The notes below the pieces were generated by a model that ran no database searches, was not told the DNA's origin, and saw nothing but the letters and a program-made list of their open reading frames with translations. A stretch of 64,000 nucleotides of DNA, taken from positions 372,001-436,000 of the forward strand of contig NZ_JBHSBH010000004.1 of NCBI RefSeq assembly GCF_042650565.1, given 5' to 3'. Positions 50,454 to 60,467 of the stretch are shown one piece after another (the stretch's first letter is position 1; each line of letters begins with the position of its first letter). The stretch comes from Nocardiopsis_B sediminis (GTDB lineage Bacteria > Actinomycetota > Actinomycetes > Streptosporangiales > Streptosporangiaceae). A program made the position numbers and the translations under genes.

Positions 50454-51419
50454 TCAGCCGGCGGGGGCGCCGGCCGCGGCCGACTCCACCAGGTGCAGTG
50501 CCCGGTCGGTGAGGTCGGGCGCGTCGTAGGGCAGCCAGTGGATGCGGGGGTCGCGCCGGAACCAGGAGTCCTGGCGGCGCGCGAACCTGCGCGTGGCGCG
50601 GACGGTCTCGGCGCGCGCGGTGGCGTCGTCGTACTCGCCGTCGAGGAAGCGCAGCACCTGGGCGTAGCCCAGCGCGCGCGAAGCGGTGCGCCCTTCGCGC
50701 AGGCCGTGCTCCGCCAGCTCGCGGACCTCCTCGACCAGCCCTTCCCGCCACATGCGGTCCACCCGCGCCTCGATGCGCGCGTCGAGTTCGGGGCGCGGCA
50801 CCTCCAGCCCGATCTGCACGCAGGGGTAGCGGGAGGTGTGCTCGGGCAGGGTCGCGGTGAACGGGCCGCCGGTCAGCTCGATCACTTCCAGTGCGCGCAC
50901 GATGCGCCGGCCGTTGGTGGGCAGGATGGCCTCGGCGGCGACGGGGTCGCGCCCGGCCAGGCGCGTGTGCAGCGGGGCGGGGCCGGTAGCCGCCAGCTCG
51001 GCTTCCAGGCGCGCCCGCACCTCGGGGTCGGTCCCGGGGAAGTCGAGCTCGTCCAGTGCGCCCCGGATGTAGAGCCCCGACCCGCCCACGAGCAGCGGGG
51101 TGCCGCCGGCGGCGCGCAGCCGGTCGATGATGGTGCGCGCCCGCCGCTGGTGGTCGGCGACGTTGGCGGTCTCGGTGACGTTCCAGATGCCGAGCAGGTG
51201 GTGGACGATCCCGCGGCGTTCGGCGACGGGCAGCTTGGCGGTGCCGATGTCCATGCCGCGGTACAGCTGCATGGAGTCGGCGTTGATCACCTCGGCCCCG
51301 GCGGAGGCCCCGCCCAGCCGCAGCGCGAGGTCCACGGCCAGGTCCGACTTGCCAGCTGCCGTCGGCCCGACGACCGCGATCACCGGCGGCCCGCTGTCCT
51401 CGTTGTCCGTGCTGCTCAT
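50454..51419 (-). CDS. miaA: tRNA dimethylallyltransferase
   Basis: MiaA adds the dimethylallyl group to A37 of tRNAs reading UNN, making the i6A substrate for MiaB. The P-loop is VVGPTAAGKSDLAVDLA (about 15-31), followed by NADSMQLYRGMDIGTAK, GGSGLYIRG, and the late TASRALGYAQVLRFL and TRRFARRQDSWFRRD. Length is 321 residues, normal. ATG 51419 is the start; the frame open upstream of it has no support. It is divergent from dapF. Confidence 0.95.
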   Translation of the reverse strand: MSSTDNEDSGPPVIAVVGPTAAGKSDLAVDLALRLGGASAGAEVINADSMQLYRGMDIGTAKLPVAERRGIVHHLLGIWNVTETANVADHQRRARTIIDRLRAAGGTPLLVGGSGLYIRGALDELDFPGTDPEVRARLEAELAATGPAPLHTRLAGRDPVAAEAILPTNGRRIVRALEVIELTGGPFTATLPEHTSRYPCVQIGLEVPRPELDARIEARVDRMWREGLVEEVRELAEHGLREGRTASRALGYAQVLRFLDGEYDDATARAETVRATRRFARRQDSWFRRDPRIHWLPYDAPDLTDRALHLVESAAAGAPAG

Positions 51420-51492
51420 GCGACCAGTCTGCCAGCGGCCGGCGGTGGTCGCGGCGGGGAAAGGCCGGGGCGGCACGCCCTAAGATGATCCC

Positions 51493-52317
51493 ATGCGCTT
51501 CGCCAAAGGCCACGGCACCGAGAACGACTTCGTGATACTCCCCGATCCCGACGGCCGGCTCGACCTCACGCCCGTGGCCGTCGCCGCCCTGTGCGACCGC
51601 CGGGCGGGCATCGGCGGCGACGGCGTGCTCCGCGTCGTGCGCACCGCCGCCCTCGGCGAGGACCTGACCGGGGCCGCGGCCTCGGCCGCCGGCTGCGAAT
51701 GGTTCATGGACTACCGCAACGCCGACGGCAGCGTCGCCGAGATGTGCGGCAACGGCGTGCGGGTCTTCGCCCGCTACCTGGTCGAACAGGACCTCGCCAA
51801 GGGGCCCGCCTTCAGCGTGGGCACCCGGGCCGGGGCGCGTGACATCGTCATCGAGGACGACGGCGACATCACCGTGGACATGGGCGCCGCCCGCATCCTC
51901 GGCGAGGGGTCGGCCGGGCTGGCAGGCGGCGCCGTTCGCGGGCTGCGCGTCTCCGTCGGCAACCCGCACCTGGCCTGCCGGGTCGATGGCGGGTCCGCCG
52001 CCGTCGCCTCCCTCGACCTCACCGCCGCGCCGGAGCTCGACCCCGCGGAGTTCCCCGAGGGCGCCAACGTGGAGGTCTTCGCCGAGGTCGCCCCGGGCAC
52101 GCTTCAGATGCGCGTCTATGAGCGGGGGTCCGCCGAGACCCGCTCGTGCGGCACCGGCATCGTCGCGGTCGCGGCCGCGGCCACGCCCCCCGGCGAGGGC
52201 GCCACCTGGCGCGTCCGCGTGCCGGGCGGCGAGTGCATCGTCTTCCTCGACTCCGGCGGCGCCCGCCTGCGCGGCCCCGCCGTGATCGTCGCCGAGGGCG
52301 AGACCCGCCTCCTGTGA
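51493..52317 (+). CDS. dapF: Diaminopimelate epimerase
   Basis: DapF converts LL- to meso-diaminopimelate, which serves the cell wall cross-link and lysine. Two pseudo-symmetric domains each give one catalytic cysteine: MCGNGVRVFARY (about residue 87) and RSCGTGIVAVAAAA (about residue 219). The N-terminus MRFAKGHGTENDFVILPDPD is characteristic. Length is 274 residues. Together with dapB and dapA this window holds three genes of the pathway, dispersed. It is followed by an 88-base gap before the convergent glcF. Confidence 0.95.
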   Translation: MRFAKGHGTENDFVILPDPDGRLDLTPVAVAALCDRRAGIGGDGVLRVVRTAALGEDLTGAAASAAGCEWFMDYRNADGSVAEMCGNGVRVFARYLVEQDLAKGPAFSVGTRAGARDIVIEDDGDITVDMGAARILGEGSAGLAGGAVRGLRVSVGNPHLACRVDGGSAAVASLDLTAAPELDPAEFPEGANVEVFAEVAPGTLQMRVYERGSAETRSCGTGIVAVAAAATPPGEGATWRVRVPGGECIVFLDSGGARLRGPAVIVAEGETRLL

Positions 52318-52405
52318 GCCGCGCCCGGCCGGGCGCCGTGGTCCGGCCGCCGGCCGGGCCGCCTGAAGGCGGGGATCCGCCCGCTCTCCCGCCGGGCCGC
52401 GCCGC

Positions 52406-53740
52406 TCAGCCGCCGGTCAGGGCGGTGGGCGGCAGGCCGCGGATCGAGGCGTCGAGCACCTGGGCGGTGTGGGCCACGGCGATCGAGCCGCCGGAGCGTT
52501 CGATGGCCGCGGCGATCTGCAACGAGCATCCGGGGTTGCCCGCGATGAGCAGCTCGGCGCCCGTCTCCCGCACAGCGGCGCTCTTGCGGTCGCCGAGTTC
52601 GGCCGCGGGTTCGGGCCGCAGCAGGTTGTAGACGCCCGCCGACCCGCAGCAGATCTCCGGGTCCGCCACCTCCGACAGCTCCAGCCCCGGGATCGCGCGC
52701 AGCAGTGTGCGCGGTTCGGCGGTGATGCCCTGGCCGTGGGCGAGGTGGCAGGCGTCGTGGTAGGCCGCCCGCACCGGCAGGGGGTGCCGTTCGGCCCGGG
52801 GACCGAGGGCGGCCAGGTACTCCGAGAAGTCGGCGACGCGCGCCGACAGCGCCTCCGCGCTCCGGACCTCCGCCGGGGAGCCCCCGGCTTCGCGGATGAG
52901 CCGCGGGTAGTGCTTCATCGTCCCGCCGCACCCCGCGGAGTTCACCACAACGGCGTCCACCCCCGCCTCCTCGAAGGCGGCGACGGTGGCGCGGGCGAAG
53001 CCCGCCGCCTCGGCCGCGCGCCCGGCGTGCGACGACAGCGCGCCGCAGCACCCCTGGGAGCGGGGGATCACGACGTCACAGCCCTCACTGGCGAGGACCC
53101 GCGCGGTGGCCGTGTTGACCTGCGGGAAGAACGCCCCCTGCACGCAGCCCGTGAGCATGCCGACCACCGCGCGGCGGCGGCCGACAGCGGGCACCAGCTC
53201 CGGGAGCGCGGGCACGCCGCCGCGCAGCGGCGGGGCCACGCGCTCCATGGTGGCCAGCGACGGCGAGATCCGCTCCAGCACCCCCGACCCCCGCACCAGC
53301 CGCGACAGCCCGCTCGCCTGGTAGGCACGCAGTGGGGCGCGCAGCAGGTCCAGGCGGCGCCGGTGGGGGAACAGCGCGAAGACCGCCGCGCGCAGCCCGC
53401 GCTCCACCGGCCCGCGCCGGTGCTCCTCCTCGACCCGGGCCCGGGTGGTCTCGATCAGCGCGTCGTAGGCCACCCCCGAGGGACACGCACTGACGCAGGC
53501 CAGGCACCCCAGGCAGTTGTCGAAGTGCCCCACCGCCGCCTCGGTGAGGACGTCGTCGCCACGCGCCTGCCCCATGAGGTGGATCCGGCCCCGCGGGGAG
53601 TCCATCTCCTCCCCCCAGAGCACGTAGGTGGGGCAGGTGGGCAGGCAGAACCCGCAGTGGACACAGTCGCCGAGCAGGTCATCGAACGACCGGTGCACCC
53701 CTTCCGGGGCGCCGTCGTGGACGGAGCGGCCGTCGGTCAT
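52406..53740 (-). CDS. glcF: Glycolate oxidase iron-sulfur subunit
   Basis: GlcF passes electrons from the flavin subunits of glycolate oxidase to the quinone pool. Two 4Fe-4S ferredoxin motifs lie near the N-terminus: CVHCGFCLPTCP and CLGCLACVSACP. Two CCG domains follow, with VIPRSQGCCGALSSHAG and EVADPEICCGSAGVYNLL. Length is 444 residues. It is the third gene of a leftward glcD-glcE-glcF set, 121 bases after glcE. The same domain layout also occurs in lactate and other 2-hydroxyacid oxidases; the three-gene set and the malate synthase next door favour glycolate. Confidence 0.92.
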   Translation of the reverse strand: MTDGRSVHDGAPEGVHRSFDDLLGDCVHCGFCLPTCPTYVLWGEEMDSPRGRIHLMGQARGDDVLTEAAVGHFDNCLGCLACVSACPSGVAYDALIETTRARVEEEHRRGPVERGLRAAVFALFPHRRRLDLLRAPLRAYQASGLSRLVRGSGVLERISPSLATMERVAPPLRGGVPALPELVPAVGRRRAVVGMLTGCVQGAFFPQVNTATARVLASEGCDVVIPRSQGCCGALSSHAGRAAEAAGFARATVAAFEEAGVDAVVVNSAGCGGTMKHYPRLIREAGGSPAEVRSAEALSARVADFSEYLAALGPRAERHPLPVRAAYHDACHLAHGQGITAEPRTLLRAIPGLELSEVADPEICCGSAGVYNLLRPEPAAELGDRKSAAVRETGAELLIAGNPGCSLQIAAAIERSGGSIAVAHTAQVLDASIRGLPPTALTGG

Positions 53741-53861
53741 GTGAGGCCTCCTTGTGCGGGTGTTCCGGGCATGGGCCGGGCGTTCTCCCGTGTCAGGCCG
53801 ACCGGTCGCGGCCCTGGCCGCCTCGGCCGTCGGCGAGGCGCGGGGCGGACGGCGGGGCCCA

Positions 53862-55168
53862 TCAGATGCCGCCTGCGAAGCGGCCCGGGGACAGGAGGTG
53901 GTCGGGGTCGAAGCGGGCCTTGATCGCGCGCATCAGGGGCAGGCCGGGGACGTCGCCCCAGAGGTCGGTTCCGGCGTGGTCGAGGAGAGCGGGGGCCGCG
54001 CGGGGGACCGTCAGGGCGCCGCGGGGGGCGTCCGGCGAAGCGCCGGTGATCGCCGTGCGGGCGGTGGCGATGGTGTGCGCGGCCGCCTCCGGGGGCGCAT
54101 CGGCGGGCAGTGCTGCCAGGAGCGTGCCCGCTGCGGCCGATCCGCGGACCGACACCGGCAGCCCGGCGTCGCCGGCGGGNNNGCCGCCACCGCCTCGTCC
54201 GGCGCTACGGCGAACATGAGCAGGGTGTCGCCGGGCCCCCCCGGCGGGGCGCCCCAGCCGGCGGGCGGCTCCGGTGCGGTGACGGCGTCGCCGAGCAGCC
54301 GTGCGACCTCTGCGGCGCGCGCCTCGATCCCGCCTTCTGCGCCCTCCAGCAGGACGTGCAGGCGCAGGGGGCCGTCGGCCGGCCAGTCGAGTTCGACCGC
54401 GGCGGGGACCGTGGCCGAGGCGGCGACCGCCCGCCGCCAGGCGGAGAGCGTGCCGGGGTCGCGGGTGGTGCCGGACACCACGCGCACGGCCGGCGGCAGC
54501 GGGTGCAGCCGGAAGGTCACCGAGGTGATGAGCCCCAGCGTCCCCAGCGCCCCGGTGTGCAGCCGCCCCAGGGCGTAGCCGGCGACGTTCTTCACCACCC
54601 GGCCGCCCGAGGCGGCGGCGACCCCGTCGGCGCGCACCACCGTCATGCCGATGATCAGGTCGCGCACGGGCCCGTGCAGGAGCCGCCGCGGCCCCGACAG
54701 CCCGGTCGCGACGAGGCCGCCCACCGTGGACCCGGCGACCACCGGGTCGACCGACAGGCGCTGGCCCGCCGAGGCCAGCGCGTCCTCCAGCTCGTCCACC
54801 GGGGTCCCGGCGCCCGCCTCCACGACGAGGTCGCCCGCTGCGTGCTCGATCCGGGAGAGCCCGGTGGTGTCGACCACCAGGTCGCAGCGGAGCGGCGGGG
54901 ACCCCCAGCCCGCCTTGCTGCCGTTCCCGCGGGCCACCGACGCCAGGCCGTTCCGGGCGGCGGCCGCCAGGAGCGCCGAGGCGCCCGGCAGGTCACGAGG
55001 CGCGGCGACGAAGCGGGGCACGAGGCCCCCGATCGCGTCGTCCGCCGTCCCGGCGCGTACCCGGGTGCCGCCCTCGGCCAACTCCGCGATGAGGGCGGCA
55101 TCGCCCGCCACCGCCGCCCCGGCACCGCCCGCGCCCTGTCCGCCGCCCACGCCGCACGCTCCTCTCAT
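53862..55168 (-). CDS. glcE: Glycolate oxidase FAD-binding subunit GlcE (crosses a 3-N gap)
   Basis: The second flavin subunit of glycolate oxidase. FAD-binding motifs of the PCMH type are visible: LASVARGNGSKAGWG, VVDTTGLSRIEH, VAGSTVGGLVATGLSGPRR and GGRVVKNVAGYALG. After the N-run the C-terminus reads GDAGLPVSVRGSAAAG and ends IKARFDPDHLLSPGRFAGGI, the usual end of this family. The two halves are out of frame by the three N as written. One or four unknown bases would restore a single frame of about 435 residues, so an intact gene is assumed. ATG 55168 starts 43 bases after glcD. Confidence 0.87.
54180..54182. other. Assembly gap, 3 N
   Basis: Unknown bases inside glcE, flanked by a G/C-rich run. 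The surrounding frames require a length of 3n+1. Confidence 0.95.
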
Positions 55169-55211
55169 CCGCCCGTCCGTCCCGTGCCTGATCGGTGGCC
55201 GCTCCCGCGGG

Positions 55212-56675
55212 CTAGAACAGCTCTGCCCGGCCCTCGGCCACCAGCGGGTGCGCCCCCTTGTTCACGCGGGGCCGCTCCCCGCACAGCCGCGGGGTGGGCA
55301 GCAGCTTCTCGGGGTTGGCGATGCCGTCGGGGTCGAACGCCCGGCGGAACCGGTCCATCGTTTCGAGGTCGTCGGGGCCGAACATCTCGGGCATCTGGCA
55401 GGCCTTGTCCACCCCCACCCCGTGTTCGCCGGTGATCGAGCCGCCCGCTCCCACGCACAGGTCCAGGATCGCGCCCGACACCTGCGCCGCCCGCTCCCCG
55501 GCGCCGGGCTCGGCGTCGTCGAAGAGGACGAGCGGGTGCAGGTTGCCGTCGCCGGCGTGGAAGACGTTGGCCACCCGGATTCCCGACTCCGCCGACAGCC
55601 GCGCGATGTCGCGCAGCACCTGCGGCAGCGCGGTGCGGGGGACCACACCGTCCTGCACGATGTAGGCCGGGCTGATGCGCCCCACGGCGGCGAACGCCGA
55701 CTTGCGGCCCTTCCAGATGCGGGCGCGCTCGGCGGCGTCGCTGGCGGTGCGGATCCCGAAGGCGCCGGCGTCGCGGCACAACCGGGTGACCTCGTCGAAC
55801 TGGGCGTCGACGTCGGCCTCCGGGCCGTCGAGCTCGACGATCAGCACCGCCCCCGCCCCTGGCGGGTAGCCGCAGGCGACCGCGGCCTCGGCGGCCGCGA
55901 TGGACAGGGCGTCCATCATCTCGATGGCGGCGGGCAGCACCCCGGCGGCGATGATCGCGGACACCGCTTCGCCGCCGGCGTCCATGGTGTCGAACGCCGC
56001 CAGGACGGTGCTCACCTTCTGCGGGGCGCGCACCAGCCGCACGGTGATCTCGGTGGCGATGCCCAGCGTCCCTTCGGACCCGATGAACGCGCCGATGAGG
56101 TCGTAGCCGGGGGCGTCGGCGGCCTTGCCGCCCAGCCGCACGATCTCTCCGGCGGGGGTGACCACGACCAGGCCGGTGACGTGGTTGACGGTGAACCCGT
56201 ACTTGAGGCAGTGGGCGCCGCCGGAGTTCTCGGCGATGTTGCCGCCCACCGTGCACACCTGCTGGCTGGAGGGGTCGGGGGCGTAGTAGTAGCCGTGCGG
56301 CGCGGCGGCGCGGGTGACGTCGAGGTTGGCGACGCCGGGCTCGACCACGGCGCGTTCGTTGGCGGTGTCGATCTCGATGATGCGGCGCATGCGCGAGGTC
56401 GCGATGAGCACGCCGTCGGTGCGGGGCAGCGCGCCGCCCGACAGGCCGGTGCCCGCGCCGCGCGGGACGAAGGGCACCCGGTGCTCGGCGCACAGCCGCA
56501 CCACCGCCGCGACCTGGGCGGTGGTGGTGGGCAGTACGACGACGCCGGGGACGGCCGCGTGGTAGGTGATCCCGTCGCTCTCGTAGGTGCGGCGGGCGGC
56601 GGGGTCGGTGACGACGCCGTCGGCGCCGCAGATCTCGCGCAGCCGCGGGATCAGTGCGTGGAGCGGTTCCGGCAT
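55212..56675 (-). CDS. glcD: Glycolate oxidase FAD-linked subunit GlcD
   Basis: GlcD is the FAD-bearing catalytic subunit that oxidises glycolate to glyoxylate. Conserved PCMH/FAD stretches are VPFVPRGAGTGLSGGALP, YYAPDPSSQQVCTVGGNIAE and LIGAFIGSEGTLGIATEITV. The C-terminal part has ANVFHAGDGNLHPLVLFDD (metal/active-site His) and TGEHGVGVDKACQM. Length is 487 residues. GGGGAGGCGAG precedes ATG 56675. It starts the glcDEF set about 100 bases after aceB, with a terminator stem between, so it may have its own promoter. D-lactate dehydrogenase is the main alternative. Confidence 0.92.
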   Translation of the reverse strand: MPEPLHALIPRLREICGADGVVTDPAARRTYESDGITYHAAVPGVVVLPTTTAQVAAVVRLCAEHRVPFVPRGAGTGLSGGALPRTDGVLIATSRMRRIIEIDTANERAVVEPGVANLDVTRAAAPHGYYYAPDPSSQQVCTVGGNIAENSGGAHCLKYGFTVNHVTGLVVVTPAGEIVRLGGKAADAPGYDLIGAFIGSEGTLGIATEITVRLVRAPQKVSTVLAAFDTMDAGGEAVSAIIAAGVLPAAIEMMDALSIAAAEAAVACGYPPGAGAVLIVELDGPEADVDAQFDEVTRLCRDAGAFGIRTASDAAERARIWKGRKSAFAAVGRISPAYIVQDGVVPRTALPQVLRDIARLSAESGIRVANVFHAGDGNLHPLVLFDDAEPGAGERAAQVSGAILDLCVGAGGSITGEHGVGVDKACQMPEMFGPDDLETMDRFRRAFDPDGIANPEKLLPTPRLCGERPRVNKGAHPLVAEGRAELF

Positions 56676-56745
56676 GGGGGCTCGCCTCCCCGTCCGTGTC
56701 CGGGCCCGTGGCGGGGCCCGCTAGGGCGTACTCTCTCCCACCTTC

Positions 56746-56771
56746 CCCGCGGCGGCAAGGTCCGCCGCGGG
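56746..56771 (-). terminator. Stem-loop after aceB
   Basis: 10-bp perfect arms (56746-56755 and 56762-56771) with a 6-base loop, three bases beyond the aceB stop; probable full or partial terminator ahead of glcD. Confidence 0.65.
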
Positions 56772-56774
56772 CGG

Positions 56775-58379
56775 TCAGGGCATGGACTCGTAGGCGGGCA
56801 GGGTCAGGAAATCGGCGTAGTCGTCGGCCAGCGCGACGGTGGTGAACACCTCGCGGGCCTGCGCGAACAGCTTGTCGTCGAAGGCGTCGCCGAGATCCTC
56901 GCGGATGGCGGCGAGCTCCTCGCCGATGATGCGCTCGACCAGGTCGCGGGTGACGGCGGGGCCGTCGTCGAGGGTGACGTCGTTGTGGAGCCACTGCCAG
57001 ACCTGGGAACGGGAGATCTCGGCGGTGGCGGCGTCCTCCATGAGGTTGTGGATGGCGACGGCCCCGTTGCCGCCGAGCCAGGCGGCGAGATAGCGCAGGG
57101 CGACGTCGACGTTGGCGCGCAGGCCGTTCTCGGTGATGCCGCCCTCGGCGGTGCCGACGGACAGCAGGTCGCCGGCGGTGACGGCGACGTCGGGGCGCTG
57201 CCGGTCGAGCTGGTTGGGCCGGTCGCCCAGGACGCCGTCGAAGACCTCGCCGGCCACGGGGACCAGGTCGGGGTGGGCGACCCACGAGCCGTCGAAGCCG
57301 TCTCCGGACTCGCGGGCCTTGTCGTCGCGGACCTTGGCGAGCGCGCGCTCGTTGACCTCGGGGTCGCGCCGGCTGGGGATGAACGCGGCCATGCCGCCAA
57401 TGGCGAAGGCGCCGCGCCGGTGGCAGGTGGACACCAGCAGCTCGGTGTAGGCGCGCATGAACGGCGCGGTCATGGTGACGGCGTTGCGCTCGGGCAGCAG
57501 GAAGCGGCGCCCGCGGGTGCGGTGCGTCTTGATGATGCTGAACAGGTAGTCCCAGCGCCCGGCGTTGAGCCCGGCGGAGTGCTCGCGCAGCTCGTAGAGG
57601 ATCTCCTCCATCTCGAACGCCGCGGGGATGGTCTCGATCAGCACGGTGGCGCGGATGGTGCCCTGCGGGATGCCCAGGCGGTCCTGGGCGGTGCGGAAGA
57701 TGTCGTTCCACAGCCGCGCTTCGAGGTGGCTCTCCATCTTGGGCAGGTAGAAGTAGGGGCCCTTGCCCTTGTCGAGCTGCCGCTGCGCGCAGTGGAAGAA
57801 GTAGAGGGCGAAGTCCACGATGCCGCCGGAGGCGCGCCGGCCGTCGACGAGGATGTGCTTCTCGTCGAGGTGCCAGCCGCGGGGCCGGACCACGACCGTG
57901 GCCAGCTCGGCGTCGTCCTTGAGGGCGTAGGACTTGCCTTCCGGGGTCGTGAAGTCGATGGCGCGGTCCAGGGCGTCGCGCAGGTTGAGCTGGCCGCCGA
58001 TCATGTTCTCCCACAGCGGGGTGTTGGCGTCCTCGAAGTCGGCCAGCCACACCTTGGCGCCGGAGTTGAGCGCGTTGACCGTCATCTTGCGGTCGGTGGG
58101 GCCGGTGATCTCCACGCGGCGGTCGGTGATCCCGGGGGCGGGCGGCGCCACCCGCCAGTCGGGGTCCTCGCGGATCGCGCGGGTCTCGGGGAGGAAGTCG
58201 AGGTCGGCGCCCGCGGAGATCTCCGCCTGGCGGCGGGCGCGCGCGGCGAGCAGCTCCTGGCGGCGGTCCTCGTAGCGGCGGTGGAGGTCGGCGATCAGCT
58301 CCAGTGCGTCCTGGGTCAGGATCTGGTCGAACCTGTCGTGCAGGGGGCCGGTGACCTCGACCCCGTTCGTGGAGCTCAT
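56775..58379 (-). CDS. aceB: Malate synthase A
   Basis: AceB condenses glyoxylate with acetyl-CoA to malate. The length of 534 residues fits isoform A, not the longer GlcB (isoform G). Core motifs are DFEDANTPLWENMIGGQLNL, VVVRPRGWHLDEKHILVDGR, PKMESHLEARLWND, LIETIPAAFEMEEILYELRE, GLNAGRWDYLFSIIKT and the late GNGAVAIHNLMEDAATAEIS. ATG 58379 is 56 bases from the predicted -10 on a leader with an inverted repeat. No isocitrate lyase is nearby. With glcDEF downstream on the same strand, the enzyme is placed to use glyoxylate from glycolate. Confidence 0.95.
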   Translation of the reverse strand: MSSTNGVEVTGPLHDRFDQILTQDALELIADLHRRYEDRRQELLAARARRQAEISAGADLDFLPETRAIREDPDWRVAPPAPGITDRRVEITGPTDRKMTVNALNSGAKVWLADFEDANTPLWENMIGGQLNLRDALDRAIDFTTPEGKSYALKDDAELATVVVRPRGWHLDEKHILVDGRRASGGIVDFALYFFHCAQRQLDKGKGPYFYLPKMESHLEARLWNDIFRTAQDRLGIPQGTIRATVLIETIPAAFEMEEILYELREHSAGLNAGRWDYLFSIIKTHRTRGRRFLLPERNAVTMTAPFMRAYTELLVSTCHRRGAFAIGGMAAFIPSRRDPEVNERALAKVRDDKARESGDGFDGSWVAHPDLVPVAGEVFDGVLGDRPNQLDRQRPDVAVTAGDLLSVGTAEGGITENGLRANVDVALRYLAAWLGGNGAVAIHNLMEDAATAEISRSQVWQWLHNDVTLDDGPAVTRDLVERIIGEELAAIREDLGDAFDDKLFAQAREVFTTVALADDYADFLTLPAYESMP

Positions 58380-58390
58380 GAGAGAAAACC

Positions 58391-58405
58391 TTCCACAAAG
58401 CGGAA
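58391..58405. promoter_or_regulatory. Leader operator of aceB
   Basis: Read on the minus strand, TTCCGCTTTGTGGAA keeps the TTCCGC-n3-GyGGAA form of the site at 58487-58501. It sits in the leader, about 20 bases after the predicted transcription start. The same bases begin a longer repeat, TTCCACA (58391-58397) and TGTGGAA (58419-58425). Confidence 0.5.
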
Positions 58406-58429
58406 CTAGCTTCTGTTATGTGGAATAAA

Positions 58430-58458
58430 ACGCTACTCTGCGGCCCGGGACGGGTCAA
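58430..58458 (-). promoter_or_regulatory. aceB promoter
   Basis: On the minus strand: -35 TTGACC (58453-58458), 17-base spacer, -10 TAGCGT (58430-58435). It is among the best-matched promoters in the window. Confidence 0.7.
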
Positions 58459-58486
58459 CGTCGGCTCCATCGCACACGCAGAAACT

Positions 58487-58501
58487 TTCCGCGGCGCGGA
58501 A
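58487..58501. promoter_or_regulatory. Upstream operator of aceB
   Basis: TTCCGCG-G-CGCGGAA is a perfect 15-bp palindrome about 30 bases upstream of the -35. It shares its outer arms with the leader site, so two copies of one motif flank the promoter. IclR-type proteins are the usual regulators of malate synthase genes, but none is encoded nearby. Confidence 0.55.
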
Positions 58502-58677
58502 GAATCCGACAATTTGCAGGTGGGCCCGGAGAACGGGGACGCGGCGCGGCAACGGGCCGATCCGGATGGACACGCACCGCCCGCGGCGCGAAAATCGGAT
58601 GCCCGGGCGGCGCGACCGTGCCACCATCCGAGGGGGAACAAGCCGCCCCAGCGCGGCGTTGCCCTTGCTGGAGGGAT

Positions 58678-60189
<1,512 letters not shown>

Positions 60190-60213
60190 TTTTCCCTGAC
60201 GGATTGGTCACTT

Positions 60214-60247
60214 CAACGGCGGAACCCCAGGTGGGGTTCTGCCGTTG
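60214..60247 (+). terminator. Terminator after hflX
   Basis: 15-bp stem (60214-60228 and 60233-60247, one G-U pair) with the 4-base loop AGGT, 25 bases after the stop. Confidence 0.85.
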
Positions 60248-60467
60248 GTGTGTTTAGGGCGTGAAGAGGTGTACACGGTGTCCGCGGATGAACTACGGTT
60301 TTGAATCACTGGCACGAGTCCGTGAGGCGCCGGCCCCCCGGCCGCACCGCTCCTTCCCCCCGCCAGACCAGCCGAGATCGAGGTCGCCTATGTCTGCCCG
60401 TCTGCTCCGACCTGCTGTGATATCCGCGTTTTCGCGGCCATGACCCCCAAGGCGGGCCGGTGAGACG
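60248..60467 (+). other. Leader region of the HutI-like gene
   Basis: No gene was seen in these 220 bases. TGTACA (60270-60275), 18 bases, TACGGT (60294-60299) is a possible promoter. CCGCG-TTTT-CGCGG near 60424-60437 is a small hairpin close to the start codon. No known riboswitch pattern was recognised. Confidence 0.35.

Noticed and set aside
60248..60467. A riboswitch or small RNA ahead of the HutI-like gene
   Set aside because: Only one weak promoter and one small hairpin are visible; no known conserved fold was recognised.
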